Below are positions 42,612-50,436 of a DNA stretch of 64,000 bases, one piece after another. The first letter of the stretch is position 1; every line of letters starts with the position of its first letter. The stretch is taken from positions 124,001-188,000 of the forward strand of contig JAUXUL010000007.1 of NCBI GenBank assembly GCA_030680795.1, written 5' to 3'. This DNA comes from Anaerolineales bacterium. GTDB lineage: Bacteria; Chloroflexota; Anaerolineae; Anaerolineales; Villigracilaceae. The notes under the pieces are model-generated. The model saw only the letters and a list, made by a program, of their open reading frames with translations, had not been told where the DNA came from and searched no databases. The translations under genes and the position numbers were made by a program.

Positions 42612-43121
42612 ATGAAAAGAATTGCCATACTCGTTGTTGTTGTACTTGTCATGATTTTTGTAACTGCCTGCGGAGCTTCTGCCCCAGCCGCAACCCAGGC
42701 TCCTGTATCACAGCCGCCTTCTCAGCCCGTTGCCACCGAACCGGCTGCTCAGCCTATTGCCACCGAATCATCCACTGGAGCAAACAGCACCGAAGTGATG
42801 ATCACACTGGATGACAACACCATCTCCGCTTCATTGACTACGTTCCAAGTCAGCGTGCCGTACACTTTTGTGATCACCAACGCAGGGACACGCGCTCATA
42901 ACTTTAATATTTCCCAGCCAGTTTCCATAGCCGGCGGTCTTGACGCGGCTTTGCAAACCGCTTTGCTGGCGGTTCCAAAGAGCGAATTAAATTCCGGCGC
43001 AAAGGTCACTGTTCCATTTATATTTCCTGAGACTGCCAGTTCAACACAATTTGAGTTCTCCTGTCTTATCACAAGGCATTATGATGATGGGATGCAATTA
43101 GCTATTTCCGTCACAAAGTAA
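42612..43121 (+). CDS. cupredoxin-like lipoprotein
   Basis: 169 residues. Lipoprotein signal ending in VTAC (lipid Cys20), a Pro/Ala/Thr/Gln linker to about residue 60, then a beta-sandwich of about 105 residues. The C-terminal motif is Cys151-x4-His156-x4-Met161 (SCLITRHYDDGMQ), and the upstream ligand is His96 (RAHNFNI). This is the ligand set of type 1 blue-copper proteins such as plastocyanin and azurin. It probably carries electrons on the outer face of the membrane. It lies between two SDH-type operons but on the other strand, with its own promoter and terminator, so a functional link to them is only suggested by position. Confidence 0.85.
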   Translation: MKRIAILVVVVLVMIFVTACGASAPAATQAPVSQPPSQPVATEPAAQPIATESSTGANSTEVMITLDDNTISASLTTFQVSVPYTFVITNAGTRAHNFNISQPVSIAGGLDAALQTALLAVPKSELNSGAKVTVPFIFPETASSTQFEFSCLITRHYDDGMQLAISVTK

Positions 43122-43158
43122 AATATTTTTGCCCCTCTCTTTTTCAAGAGAATTGAAA

Positions 43159-43184
43159 AAACCGCGCCCATGAGGACGCGGTTT
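43159..43184. terminator. intrinsic terminator between convergent genes
   Basis: AAACCGCG, loop CCCATGAGGA, CGCGGTTT, with A-rich left flank and T-rich right flank. It serves the cupredoxin gene (plus) and possibly the second SDH/FRD operon (minus). Confidence 0.8.
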
Positions 43185-43213
43185 ACTGATTAATTAAAAC
43201 TGATCACTTGCTC

Positions 43214-44047
43214 TTACACTGTCCTCGGCGGCGGAGCAAACTCTTCAATCGCCTTCACTACATCAGCCAAAGGCATTACCTTCGCAAGCAATGATTTCTT
43301 TTTTCCAAATCCAATGCTATCCAGAACCAATGCGCGTTTGAGCAGTTGGATGCCGAAGGCTGGGTCAACACCTTTGGGGCAGGCTTGTGAACACGCGCCC
43401 GCGAAGTGACATTGATACGGTCCGTGGAAAATATCAATCGCTTCGATGCGTTCCTTCATGCCGCAGTCACGGTTGTCGGCAGTGTATCGGTAGGCTTGAG
43501 CAAGCGCCTGAGGTCCAAGGAAGAGCGGATCTGTCGCAACGGTCGGACAAGCCGCGAGGCATAATCCGCATTTGATGCAATGAGTGAACTGGCTAAAGGC
43601 TTCGCGTTCCTCAGGAGTTTGCAGGAATTCACCGGTTGGGGAATCAATTTCGATTTGATCGGTATAAATAATGTAAGGTTTGATCGCCGCGTGCTTTTCG
43701 ATCAATGGCGCGAGATCAGGCACAAGGTCTTTGACATTGTCATAATTTGGAAGCGGCGCGATCGAAACCACGTCCGTTCCCAAATGCAGAACCTGAGTTT
43801 GACAGGCAAGCTGTGGAAGTTCATTGATGAACATCCCGCACGAACCGCAGACTCCCATGCGGCAGGAGGAACGCCACGACAAGGTCGGTTCCTGCTCCGC
43901 CTTGAGCTGGTGCAGCGCCTCGAGCACGGTCATCCCGTCGTGGACATGCTGACGGTATTCGCTCCAATGGGGCGCGGAATCCGTATCAGGGTCAAAGCGG
44001 CGGACGCGGAAGGTGATCTCTCGCGGGGTGTTTGTCTTATCACTCAT
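43214..44047 (-). CDS. fumarate reductase/succinate dehydrogenase iron-sulfur subunit (operon 2)
   Basis: 277 residues. [2Fe-2S] domain: CRMGVCGSCGMFINELPQLAC, with Cys (not Asp) at the third position as in E. coli FrdB. [4Fe-4S]: CIKCGLCLAACP. Third cluster: CHFAGACSQACPKGVDPAFGIQLLKRALV. The motifs differ clearly from sdhB of operon 1, so the two operons are not a recent duplication. The C-terminal extension of about 40 residues ends in a proline-rich tail. Start MSDKTNTPREITFRVRRFDPD at 44047, five bases after the upstream anchor gene. Last gene of operon 2 (order A-C-D-B). Confidence 0.9.
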   Translation of the reverse strand: MSDKTNTPREITFRVRRFDPDTDSAPHWSEYRQHVHDGMTVLEALHQLKAEQEPTLSWRSSCRMGVCGSCGMFINELPQLACQTQVLHLGTDVVSIAPLPNYDNVKDLVPDLAPLIEKHAAIKPYIIYTDQIEIDSPTGEFLQTPEEREAFSQFTHCIKCGLCLAACPTVATDPLFLGPQALAQAYRYTADNRDCGMKERIEAIDIFHGPYQCHFAGACSQACPKGVDPAFGIQLLKRALVLDSIGFGKKKSLLAKVMPLADVVKAIEEFAPPPRTV

Positions 44048-44052
44048 AAAGG

Positions 44053-44421
44053 CTATCCTCCGATCTTGAAACTAAACGTCCACCAGGTGACGTAAGCGCC
44101 GAGTGCGAAAATGAAAAGTCCTAGAAGAATAATGGATGTGTCCACGATCTTTCCGAGCCCCGGGGTAAGCGTCAACTCACGGAGTATTCCGCGCAATCCA
44201 TACAAGCCGTGATACAACGCCGCAGCGAGCAATAAGATGTAAAGAACAAGTTGAGCCACACTGCGTCCGCGCTCGATCATTGTTTCAAAATTGCGCGCCT
44301 CTTCAATGCTCACGCCGTAGAAGACAGGCGCATAGTGCATGACAGCGAAGTGCGCCCCCAGCAATACCACAATGATTGGGATGACAAGCAGATGTACAGA
44401 CCATAAACGTGTTTCTCGCAT
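44053..44421 (-). CDS. SDH/FRD membrane anchor subunit D (operon 2)
   Basis: 122 residues with three helices: WSVHLLVIPIIVVLLGAHFAVMHYAPVFYG, SVAQLVLYILLLAAALYHGLYGLRGIL and IVDTSIILLGLFIFALGAYVTWW. The HxGLYGLR motif in helix 2 is typical of SdhD/FrdD-type anchors and His there may bind heme b. Two further histidines lie in helix 1 (VHLL, AHFAVMHY). The protein follows subunit C by 113 bases that hold a dispersed repeat, and precedes the iron-sulfur gene. Assignment to the D subunit is by order and motif. Confidence 0.8.
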   Translation of the reverse strand: MRETRLWSVHLLVIPIIVVLLGAHFAVMHYAPVFYGVSIEEARNFETMIERGRSVAQLVLYILLLAAALYHGLYGLRGILRELTLTPGLGKIVDTSIILLGLFIFALGAYVTWWTFSFKIGG

Positions 44422-44438
44422 AATGATTCTCCTTTATT

Positions 44439-44521
44439 AACCGCGAAGACCGCAAAGAACGCTAAGAATATCTTTTAAGAACCTTTTCAATCTTTGTGGT
44501 TTAAATCTTTGTGTCCTTCAT
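44439..44521. repeat. AACCGCGAAGACCGCAAAGAACGC-type repeat in operon 2
   Basis: AACCGCGAAGACCGCAAAGA followed by ACGCTAAGA, then TTTGTGGTTTAAATCTTTGTG and TCCTTCATG. The sequence is an imperfect inverted repeat lying between two anchor-subunit genes. Confidence 0.6.
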
Positions 44522-44534
44522 GTTTTAAAAGATT

Positions 44535-44975
44535 TTATGGGAAGAATAAACTCGAACCGCCAAGAATGATGATCAACCCCGCCAGCGCCATGATGATATA
44601 GGTCAGCGGGCGGTGGCGTTTGATGGAAGATGAATATGGATATACAGGTTCTCTGGGTTTACCAAGGAAGAATCCCAACTCGGTGAGCAGCAAGCGCACG
44701 CCGTTCATCGCATGGAAGACAGCCGCGGCGAAGAGTAAATATTCGATCACCCTGAAAAGCGGCGAAGCGAAAAGCGTCATTAATGCTGCCCAAGCTTCTT
44801 CGCCGCGCATGCGATTTGCAGTTTCAACGATGTGCAGGACCATGTAAGCGATCAAGCCCAGGCCAGAGAGACGATGTCCCAAATACAAATATCGTTCAAA
44901 GGTATAACGGCCTGCGTACACCCAGCCTTTCACGCCAAGTCTGTTGTTATAAGCAGTTGGTTTATTTGAGTTCAT
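44535..44975 (-). CDS. SDH/FRD cytochrome b subunit C (operon 2)
   Basis: 146 residues. RYTFERYLYLGHRLSGLGLIAYMVLHIVETANRM carries the HRLSGLGL motif and a heme-ligand His in helix 1. Helix 2 has LFAAAVFHAMNGVRLLLTELG with a second His, and helix 3 is LTYIIMALAGLIIILGGSSLFF. The N-terminal tail (MNSNKPTAYNNRLGVKGWVYAGR) is longer than in operon 1 SdhC. ATG at 44975 after a TCATTGCGAG-family repeat that separates it from the flavoprotein gene upstream. With the downstream anchor gene it forms the two-protein membrane part of complex 2. Confidence 0.85.
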   Translation of the reverse strand: MNSNKPTAYNNRLGVKGWVYAGRYTFERYLYLGHRLSGLGLIAYMVLHIVETANRMRGEEAWAALMTLFASPLFRVIEYLLFAAAVFHAMNGVRLLLTELGFFLGKPREPVYPYSSSIKRHRPLTYIIMALAGLIIILGGSSLFFP

Positions 44976-44990
44976 AATTATTCCTCATCA

Positions 44991-45067
44991 CGTCATTGCG
45001 AGTCTTCGAGAAGCAATCTCCAACTTGATGAGGAGTTTGCTTCAGGCTGTCGCCCTCGCAATGACGA
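44991..45067. repeat. TCATTGCGAG dispersed repeat (complete copy)
   Basis: Left arm CGTCATTGCGAG (44991-45002), right arm CTCGCAATGACG (45056-45067), with GAAGCAATCTC and GAGTTTGCTTC inside: a long inverted repeat with nested arms, lying between two genes of the second SDH/FRD operon. Confidence 0.9.
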
Positions 45068-45068
45068 C

Positions 45069-46781
45069 TTAATACTTCCTCTCCACAGGTTTCCACATGG
45101 AGATATCAACAGGGATGTAATCCAGCTTCGGACCTTCGTTTGTAAAGTTTGCCATCGTGTGCTTTAACCAATTGACATCATCGCGAGTTTGATAATCGCG
45201 GCGGGCATGTCCGCCGCGCGACTCGGTGCGAGCCAAGCCGCCGAGCGTTGCCACTTCAGCCACGTCAAGCATGTATCCGGTTTCAATTGCGCGCACCAGA
45301 TCTGTGTTGTAACGCAGGCTCTTATCTTTAAGATGAATGCGCTTGTAGCGCTCCTTCAATTCGCGGATCTTGTTCAAGCCGGCCTGCATCTCCTCGCCCG
45401 TGCGGAAGACGCCCATTATTTTATCCAAAGTGCGGCGCAACTCAGCGCGGATTTGGTAATGGTCTTCGCTTCCCTTGGACTCAAACAACGCTTCAATTCT
45501 GGACCATTCAGCCTGCGCGGCCTCCACAGGCGACTCTGCCTCTGACGCATTCGCGCAGTAACGTGCCGCCTCCACGCCAGTGACTCGTCCCCATACGAGA
45601 CACTCAGCAGTTGAGTTTGAGCCGAGTCGATTTGCTCCATGCAAAGATACACAAGACACTTCACCCGCCGCCCAAACATTTTCGATCGGAGTATGTCCCT
45701 TAATATCCGTATGCACGCCGCCCATGGAATAATGCGCGACAGCGCGGACCGGGATCGGCTTTTCGATTGGGTCAAGCCCAATATGTTTAATGGTCACTTC
45801 GCGGATGAGCGGAAGGCGTTCAAGAATTTTTTCCCTACCGAGGTGACGTAAATCCAAATGCATGTAGTCCAGACCATCGGGTCCAGGAAAGCCGCGACCT
45901 GCTTCGATCTCAGTCATCTCGGAACGGGAGACCATGTCGCGCGGCGCAAGTTCCATTGCTTTGGCGGCATACTTTTCCATGAAGCGTTCGCCCTTGTTGT
46001 TGAGCAAGTATCCGCCCTCCCCGCGGCAAGCCTCTGTCATAAGAATGCCGCTGGGAATTAATCCGGTTGGGTGAAACTGGACGAACTCCATATCCTTGAG
46101 CGCAAGTCCCGCGCGATATGCCATCGCGAGCCCGTCACCTGTCACAGTTTCGGAATAAGTGGTAAAACCAAAAATTTGACCTGCGCCGCCCGTGGCGATG
46201 ATCAGCGCCTTGCCGCGCATCAAGACATAACGGCCGTTGATCATGTCAATCATGGTCAAGCCCGCGAAACGCCCGTTCTCGATGATGATCGAAGTAACAA
46301 AACCCTCGTCATAGCGATTGATTTTTTTGGTATGCTTCATCAACGTATCGTACAACGTTTGCATTTCGAGGAAGCCCGTTTTATCAGAGGCGAAAACTGC
46401 CCGGGGATAGGTGTGCCCGCCAAACGGTCGCTGTGCGATGTGCCCGTCTTCCGTCCTCGACCAGGGAATGCCCCAGTGATCCAGATGCAAAATTTCCTTC
46501 GGCATCTCATGAACAAAGAAATCCACAACATTTTGGTCAGCCAAAAAGTCAGAGCCTTTGACCGTGTCCCAGGCATGCAATTCGTAACTATCGCCTTTGT
46601 CCTGGCGCATGACGGCGGCTGTGCCGCCCTCTGCCGCCACGGAATGCGCACGCATCAGTTGAAGTTTGGAAACCAAAGCGATATCCAAATCCCCTTTGCT
46701 TTGCTGGGCTGCTTCAAGCGCGGCGCGTAAGCCTGCCAGTCCAGTGCCTAAAATGATAAGATCGTGGTTGTATACTTCCAT
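45069..46781 (-). CDS. fumarate reductase/succinate dehydrogenase flavoprotein subunit (operon 2)
   Basis: 570 residues. HDLIILGTGLAGLRAALEAAQ (FAD), MRAHSVAAEGGTAAVM (covalent-FAD His, with the AAEGG pattern of fumarate reductases), RPFGGHTYPRAVFASDKTGFLEMQTLY, FVQFHPTGLIPSGILMTEACRGEGGYLLN, MVSRSEMTEIEAGRG, VRAVAHYSMGGVHTDIKGHTPI and CVSLHGANRLGSNSTAECLVWG. The start at 46781 (MEVYNHDLI) has GAGGAG about 10 bases upstream; an ATG nine bases earlier is too close to it, and further upstream lies a TCCTGAGCGGCGTCGAAGG repeat. First gene of operon 2; its promoter carries the CRP/FNR-like site. Confidence 0.92.
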   Translation of the reverse strand: MEVYNHDLIILGTGLAGLRAALEAAQQSKGDLDIALVSKLQLMRAHSVAAEGGTAAVMRQDKGDSYELHAWDTVKGSDFLADQNVVDFFVHEMPKEILHLDHWGIPWSRTEDGHIAQRPFGGHTYPRAVFASDKTGFLEMQTLYDTLMKHTKKINRYDEGFVTSIIIENGRFAGLTMIDMINGRYVLMRGKALIIATGGAGQIFGFTTYSETVTGDGLAMAYRAGLALKDMEFVQFHPTGLIPSGILMTEACRGEGGYLLNNKGERFMEKYAAKAMELAPRDMVSRSEMTEIEAGRGFPGPDGLDYMHLDLRHLGREKILERLPLIREVTIKHIGLDPIEKPIPVRAVAHYSMGGVHTDIKGHTPIENVWAAGEVSCVSLHGANRLGSNSTAECLVWGRVTGVEAARYCANASEAESPVEAAQAEWSRIEALFESKGSEDHYQIRAELRRTLDKIMGVFRTGEEMQAGLNKIRELKERYKRIHLKDKSLRYNTDLVRAIETGYMLDVAEVATLGGLARTESRGGHARRDYQTRDDVNWLKHTMANFTNEGPKLDYIPVDISMWKPVERKY

Positions 46782-46802
46782 GAACAACATTCTCCTCGTA
46801 AA

Positions 46803-46838
46803 AAGATGAAGACTTGTCCTGAGCGGCGTCGAAGGGAT
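46803..46838. repeat. TCCTGAGC-GTCGAAGG repeat upstream of the operon 2 flavoprotein gene
   Basis: AAGATGAAGACTTGTCCTGA then GCGGCGTCGAAGGG, near-identical to the copy inside the glycosyltransferase-type gene (9112-9148). It lies in the 5' untranslated leader of operon 2. Confidence 0.75.
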
Positions 46839-46854
46839 CGCCAATTTGGATTTC

Positions 46855-46898
46855 ATTGTAGGATTTCACTCCCGTTTTGGTTAGTGATGATTGTCATT
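46855..46898 (-). promoter_or_regulatory. SDH/FRD operon 2 promoter with CRP/FNR-type operator
   Basis: Minus strand: AATGACAATCATCACT (46898-46883), then -10 TACAAT (46860-46855). The operator centre is about 42.5 bases above the predicted start, the same distance as at icd. No -35 hexamer is seen. Confidence 0.7.
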
Positions 46899-46946
46899 GA
46901 ATGGGGGGATAGATAGCCAAAGGATTCTGTTTCCATTAAAATAATA

Positions 46947-46970
46947 AGTCGGGACTTTTACATCCCGACT
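46947..46970. terminator. intrinsic terminator
   Basis: AGTCGGGA and TCCCGACT stem with an 8-base loop; T6 follows on the plus strand and TTATTATTTT on the minus strand. It lies 10 bases past the stop of the small Lys-rich gene. Confidence 0.8.
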
Positions 46971-46980
46971 TTTTTCATAG

Positions 46981-47117
46981 CTACCTCTTGCCTTTTTTCT
47001 TGACAGGTTTCTTCGTCACTACTTTCTTTTTGGCTGTTTTTTTGGCGCTGCCTTCTTAGCCACAGCCTCTTTCTTGACTTCAATCCTGTAATGCAACATT
47101 CCTTTTCTTCCAGACAT
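46981..47117 (-). pseudogene. small Lys/Ala-rich basic protein gene with a one-base frameshift
   Basis: ATG at 47117 with GGAGGTG nine bases upstream begins MSGRKGMLHYRIEVKKEAVAKKAAPKK. In the present frame it soon stops. One extra A in the A7 run (plus-strand T7 at 47037-47043) would continue the frame as KTAKKKVVTKKPVKKKGKR and end at the TAG at 46981, giving a 45-residue highly basic histone-H1-like or DNA-binding peptide. The terminator directly after that second stop supports the longer product. A missing base in a homopolymer could be a sequencing error, a real mutation or programmed slippage. Confidence 0.6.
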
Positions 47118-47300
47118 AAAAGCACCTCCGTGAATTTATCACAGGAGGGCTTTCTTTTCGTGTCTGTTTTTATGGGGTCAATTCAGAATGGCCTTTTTGT
47201 TTAAACAATCAACGTACTGAAAGCTGATACATGTTGTTTCAGGGGCTAAAAAATTCTTACTCTTTTGAGGCCTACTTTGGAGCCTCCCTGCTATTAAACT
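47118..47300. other. control region upstream of the small LuxR gene
   Basis: Holds a direct repeat TTGGAGCCT at 47278-47286 and 47301-47309 (23 bases apart), the second copy overlapping the -35 of the promoter below. No gene was recognised. Confidence 0.45.
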
Positions 47301-47329
47301 TGGAGCCTATCTTCAGAGGGAATATAGAT
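47301..47329 (+). promoter_or_regulatory. promoter of the small LuxR-type gene
   Basis: TTGGAG (47301-47306), 17-base spacer, TATAGA (47324-47329), about 40 bases before the ATG at 47370. Confidence 0.5.
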
Positions 47330-47369
47330 TATTTGTATGGTTTAACTCCAATAGCAAAGGAGGAAGAAT

Positions 47370-47624
47370 ATGCGTAATCTTTATAAAAAAACAATTTTAA
47401 AGGATGGAATAGATAAGCAAAGGAAGACGCTGTCAATAAGGGAACAGGAGATAATGAAGCATTTGACCCTGGGTGCCTCTAATAAAGCCATTGCCAAATC
47501 CTTGAGAGTGACGATCAATACCGTGGAAAAGCATTTATCAAACATTTACAAAAAACTGGGGATAACATCAAGAACAGAAGCCGTTCTCTGGTGGCTGGAA
47601 AAAGGTAGGGATTTCCGTAATTGA
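47370..47624 (+). CDS. stand-alone LuxR-type (GerE) HTH protein
   Basis: 84 residues. TLSIREQEIMKHLTLGASNKAIAKSLRVTINTVEKHLSNIYKKLGITSRTEAVLWWLEK is a full GerE helix-turn-helix (residues about 20-78) with the usual Glu of the SxREQE motif and the recognition helix VTINTVEKHLSNIYKKLG. There is no receiver or sensor domain; the first 18 residues are basic. ATG at 47370 preceded by AAAGGAGGAAG. Such short proteins act as DNA-binding regulators on their own or with a partner. The downstream DUF2690 gene starts 65 bases later, so it may be the target. Confidence 0.85.
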   Translation: MRNLYKKTILKDGIDKQRKTLSIREQEIMKHLTLGASNKAIAKSLRVTINTVEKHLSNIYKKLGITSRTEAVLWWLEKGRDFRN

Positions 47625-47689
47625 CATGGAAAGCCAAGAATAACATAATTAGTATATCAGTACTAGTATACAAACCAAAAGGAGAACTG

Positions 47690-48178
47690 ATGAAATACCG
47701 ATATATAAGAATGTTGATTGCTTTGACGCTGATGTTTACTTGGCTGGGATTTAGTTCAAGCCCTGCCTCTGCCGCTGGGTTGTGTAAAAATACAGCCTGT
47801 GAGGGACTAAACCCTGCTACTATGCAATGCCCAGCAACTATATCTGGGGTTTTTAAATATTTGCCTGATGGACTAAGTACTGTCGAAACCCGCAAATCAG
47901 GCACCGCCGATTGTGACGCCAAATGGGCGAGAACTTTTAATAAGTCGGGAGGATATAGATATGCTGCGGCAAGTTTGAGGTACGGTTGCTCAAACTATTG
48001 TTACAACCAGAGTGTAACGTCGCCAGGTACAATAGCCAGTTCAAGCACAGTTGGTGTATTCACCCCAATGCACGCATACGCCGCAACACCAACACGATCA
48101 TGCGGAAATGTTTCTACTACTGGGCCTATCCCTGTTCCAATTGGCATATCAAGTACATTTTGTACGGGCGTAAATTAA
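47690..48178 (+). CDS. secreted DUF2690-type protein
   Basis: 162 residues. Signal peptide MKYRYIRMLIALTLMFTWLGFSSSPASA with probable cleavage after ASA (about residue 28), then CKNTACEGLNPATMQCPATISGVFKY ... STVETRKSGTADCDAKWARTFN, the cysteine pattern I associate with DUF2690 proteins (C-x-G-x-x-P ... C, then C-x-A-x-W-A). The C-terminal half (RYGCSNYCYNQSVTSPGTIAS ... SCGNVSTTGPIPVPIGISSTFC) adds four cysteines. No lipobox; likely secreted. ATG at 47690 with AAAGGAG. Function unknown. Confidence 0.75.
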   Translation: MKYRYIRMLIALTLMFTWLGFSSSPASAAGLCKNTACEGLNPATMQCPATISGVFKYLPDGLSTVETRKSGTADCDAKWARTFNKSGGYRYAAASLRYGCSNYCYNQSVTSPGTIASSSTVGVFTPMHAYAATPTRSCGNVSTTGPIPVPIGISSTFCTGVN

Positions 48179-48190
48179 ACTTTAAGGATT

Positions 48191-48919
48191 ATGAAGATGC
48201 AAACTAAAAAGAACAACTTTACATTCTTATTTATCATAGGCCTGCTGATTGTGGCTGCCATGGCGGCCATTGGATTCTACGCTTCCCGCCCGCAAACTAC
48301 AGTTGCCGCAGATGTGGAATTACAGGCTCCTTATCTTGGCAAGCCCGCAGACACGCCAACCCCACAGCCTTCTGTTGAGGTATTATCCAAAACCGTAAAC
48401 GAAATTACAGTTGAGGTAACTTCAGCCAAAATCATAGAGACTGGCGTGGAAATTGGGATATGCTTCACCACATTGGATGGCGGAGAATGGTACGCGGGTC
48501 CCGGCCATTTATTCTATAGCACCTACGAAATCTATCCTGATGAAGCAGAATTTACAACCGAAGTGAAAGCCGATGGCAAGGATTTTGGGAAACGATGTCA
48601 ATTGATTCGCTATCGGATTGACGATTTGCAAAACATCACAACCCCAATTCAATTTTCCATTATAGATGTGTATGCCCCCCAGAGAGAAATGTATACCCCC
48701 TGCCAAGAATTCCAGCAAAGACTGGAGACCCATCCAAAAGCAAATGCCTTTGGTTTGAAAGCAAAATGCACAGAAACCAGTAATGGCGGCATTTCTATTG
48801 AACTGCTTGATAATGCCAGTTCGGTGGCTAAGGAACAGGCAGAAGGTCTTTTAAATCAGATCGCGAAGGCAGAAGTCGTTGGACCTTGGGAATTTACGAT
48901 TACCACGATAGAGAAATAA
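48191..48919 (+). CDS. secreted or membrane-anchored protein of unknown function
   Basis: 242 residues. N-terminal helix FTFLFIIGLLIVAAMAAIGFYASRP (about 10-34) anchors it or acts as a signal. The outer part has a Pro/Thr linker (KPADTPTPQPSVE), then a beta-rich domain with paired cysteines (GICFTTLDGG, KRCQLIRY) and a C-terminal part with TPCQEFQQRLETHPKANAFGLKAKC. I do not recognise the family. It lies 12 bases after the DUF2690 gene, so the two are probably one transcript. A terminator hairpin follows after about 40 bases. Confidence 0.65.
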   Translation: MKMQTKKNNFTFLFIIGLLIVAAMAAIGFYASRPQTTVAADVELQAPYLGKPADTPTPQPSVEVLSKTVNEITVEVTSAKIIETGVEIGICFTTLDGGEWYAGPGHLFYSTYEIYPDEAEFTTEVKADGKDFGKRCQLIRYRIDDLQNITTPIQFSIIDVYAPQREMYTPCQEFQQRLETHPKANAFGLKAKCTETSNGGISIELLDNASSVAKEQAEGLLNQIAKAEVVGPWEFTITTIEK

Positions 48920-48960
48920 CCCGATTTCCTGAAGCTATAAACGAGGGATTGCACCAGATA

Positions 48961-48989
48961 AAAGGGACTGGCTTTTGCCAGTCCCTTTT
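48961..48989. terminator. bidirectional terminator between convergent genes
   Basis: AAAGGGACTGGC, loop TTTT, GCCAGTCCCTTTT: a perfect 11-12 bp stem with A-run and T-run. It lies between the unknown membrane protein gene and icd. Confidence 0.9.
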
Positions 48990-49005
48990 CAATATTCTCT
49001 ATTCG

Positions 49006-50406
49006 TTACATGTGCTTGATGATCGCATCGCCGAACTCGGAGCATTTGATCTCCTTCGCGCCATCCATCAGGCGGGCGAAATCGTAGGTGACGGTCTTCG
49101 CGGCGACAGCGCCTTCCATGCCTTTGACGATCAAATCGGCAGCTTCGCCCCAGCCCATATAACGGAGCATCATCTCGCCGGAGAGAATGACCGAGCCAGG
49201 ATTTACCTTGTCCAAATCAGCATATTTCGGTGCGGTGCCGTGAGTAGCTTCAAAGATGGCGTGACCCGTCACATAGTTAATGTTCGCGCCGGGCGCAATA
49301 CCAATCCCGCCAACCTGCGCGGCCAATGCGTCGGAGAGATAATCACCGTTGAGATTCATTGTGGCGATCACATCGTAATCGCGCGGGCGGATGAGCGTAA
49401 ATTGCAGGCTTACATCCGCGATCGAGTCCTTGATCAACAGCATGGATTTCCACTTGCCATTGCCGTGTGTAAACCATAACTTCAAGGCTTCCTCCACTTC
49501 GCCTTTGATGTCATTCTGCTGGGCAGGGCTCATCATGTCGAAGCCGGGATCGATCATCTTAGCATTCTCTTCCACGCTCAAGTCAGGCCTGTATTCTTTA
49601 TTGGACAGGATCCATGTCTCTCGTTCGGTGACGATCTCATTGCGGAACTCGCGTTTGGCAAGCGCATAGCCCCAATCCTTGAACGCCCCTTCGGTAAACT
49701 TCATGATGTTGCCTTTGTGCACAAAGTTCACACTCTTGCGATTGTTATCCAATGACCATTGAATGGCGGCGCGCACGAGTCGCTCGGTGCCTTCCACGGA
49801 GACTGGTTTGAAGCCGATCCCTGAAGTCCCGGGAAAACGCATCTTGGCGAATTCCTTCGGGAATGCTTCTTTAAATAATTCCTTGAACTTCACATTGTCT
49901 TCAGTGCCATGCGCGAATTCAATGCCTGTATAAATATCTTCTGTGTTCTCGCGGAAGATGACCATATCCACATACTCAGGGTGCTTCACCGGGGAAGGCA
50001 CGCCGGTGTAATAACGCACAGGGCGCAAACAAACGTACAAGTCCAACAATTTGCGAAGGGTTACATTCAACGAACGAATGCCGCCGCCAATGGGAGTCGT
50101 CAGCGGTCCTTTGATGCCAACTAAAAATTCTTTGAACGCTTCGATGGTCTCATCGGGCAGCCAGCTCTGGAACATCTTGAACGGTTTCTCGCCCGCGTAC
50201 ACTTCCATCCAGTGAATTTTGCGCATGCCGCCGTAGGCCTTCTCCACCGCCGCATCGAACACGCGCACCGAAGTGCGCCAGATATCGCGTCCCGTGCCGT
50301 CGCCTTCAATGTAAGGGATGATCGGATGATTGGGAACTTCTAATTTTCCATCTTTGATCGTGATCTTTGCCCCACCTGCCGGGACCGTAACATTTACGTA
50401 AGCCAT
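49006..50406 (-). CDS. icd: isocitrate dehydrogenase [NADP+]
   Basis: 466 residues. Oxidative decarboxylation of isocitrate to 2-oxoglutarate in the TCA cycle. Motifs: [81 protein letters not shown] (substrate Tyr), [14 protein letters not shown] (catalytic Lys), [46 protein letters not shown] and [25 protein letters not shown]; the HGTAPKYAD Lys-Tyr pair indicates NADP. Length matches the bacterial dimeric type. ATG at 50406, with AAGGAGAAAG upstream. Its promoter is the best example of the CRP/FNR-like arrangement. Confidence 0.95.
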   Translation of the reverse strand: MAYVNVTVPAGGAKITIKDGKLEVPNHPIIPYIEGDGTGRDIWRTSVRVFDAAVEKAYGGMRKIHWMEVYAGEKPFKMFQSWLPDETIEAFKEFLVGIKGPLTTPIGGGIRSLNVTLRKLLDLYVCLRPVRYYTGVPSPVKHPEYVDMVIFRENTEDIYTGIEFAHGTEDNVKFKELFKEAFPKEFAKMRFPGTSGIGFKPVSVEGTERLVRAAIQWSLDNNRKSVNFVHKGNIMKFTEGAFKDWGYALAKREFRNEIVTERETWILSNKEYRPDLSVEENAKMIDPGFDMMSPAQQNDIKGEVEEALKLWFTHGNGKWKSMLLIKDSIADVSLQFTLIRPRDYDVIATMNLNGDYLSDALAAQVGGIGIAPGANINYVTGHAIFEATHGTAPKYADLDKVNPGSVILSGEMMLRYMGWGEAADLIVKGMEGAVAAKTVTYDFARLMDGAKEIKCSEFGDAIIKHM

Positions 50407-50436
50407 TTAACTTTCTCCTTGGTATTATTTTGACGA

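Noticed and set aside
46782-46856. Extended N-terminus of the second flavoprotein
   Set aside because: The extra residues come from the TCCTGAGC-GTCGAAGG repeat and do not precede the FAD motif in other flavoproteins.
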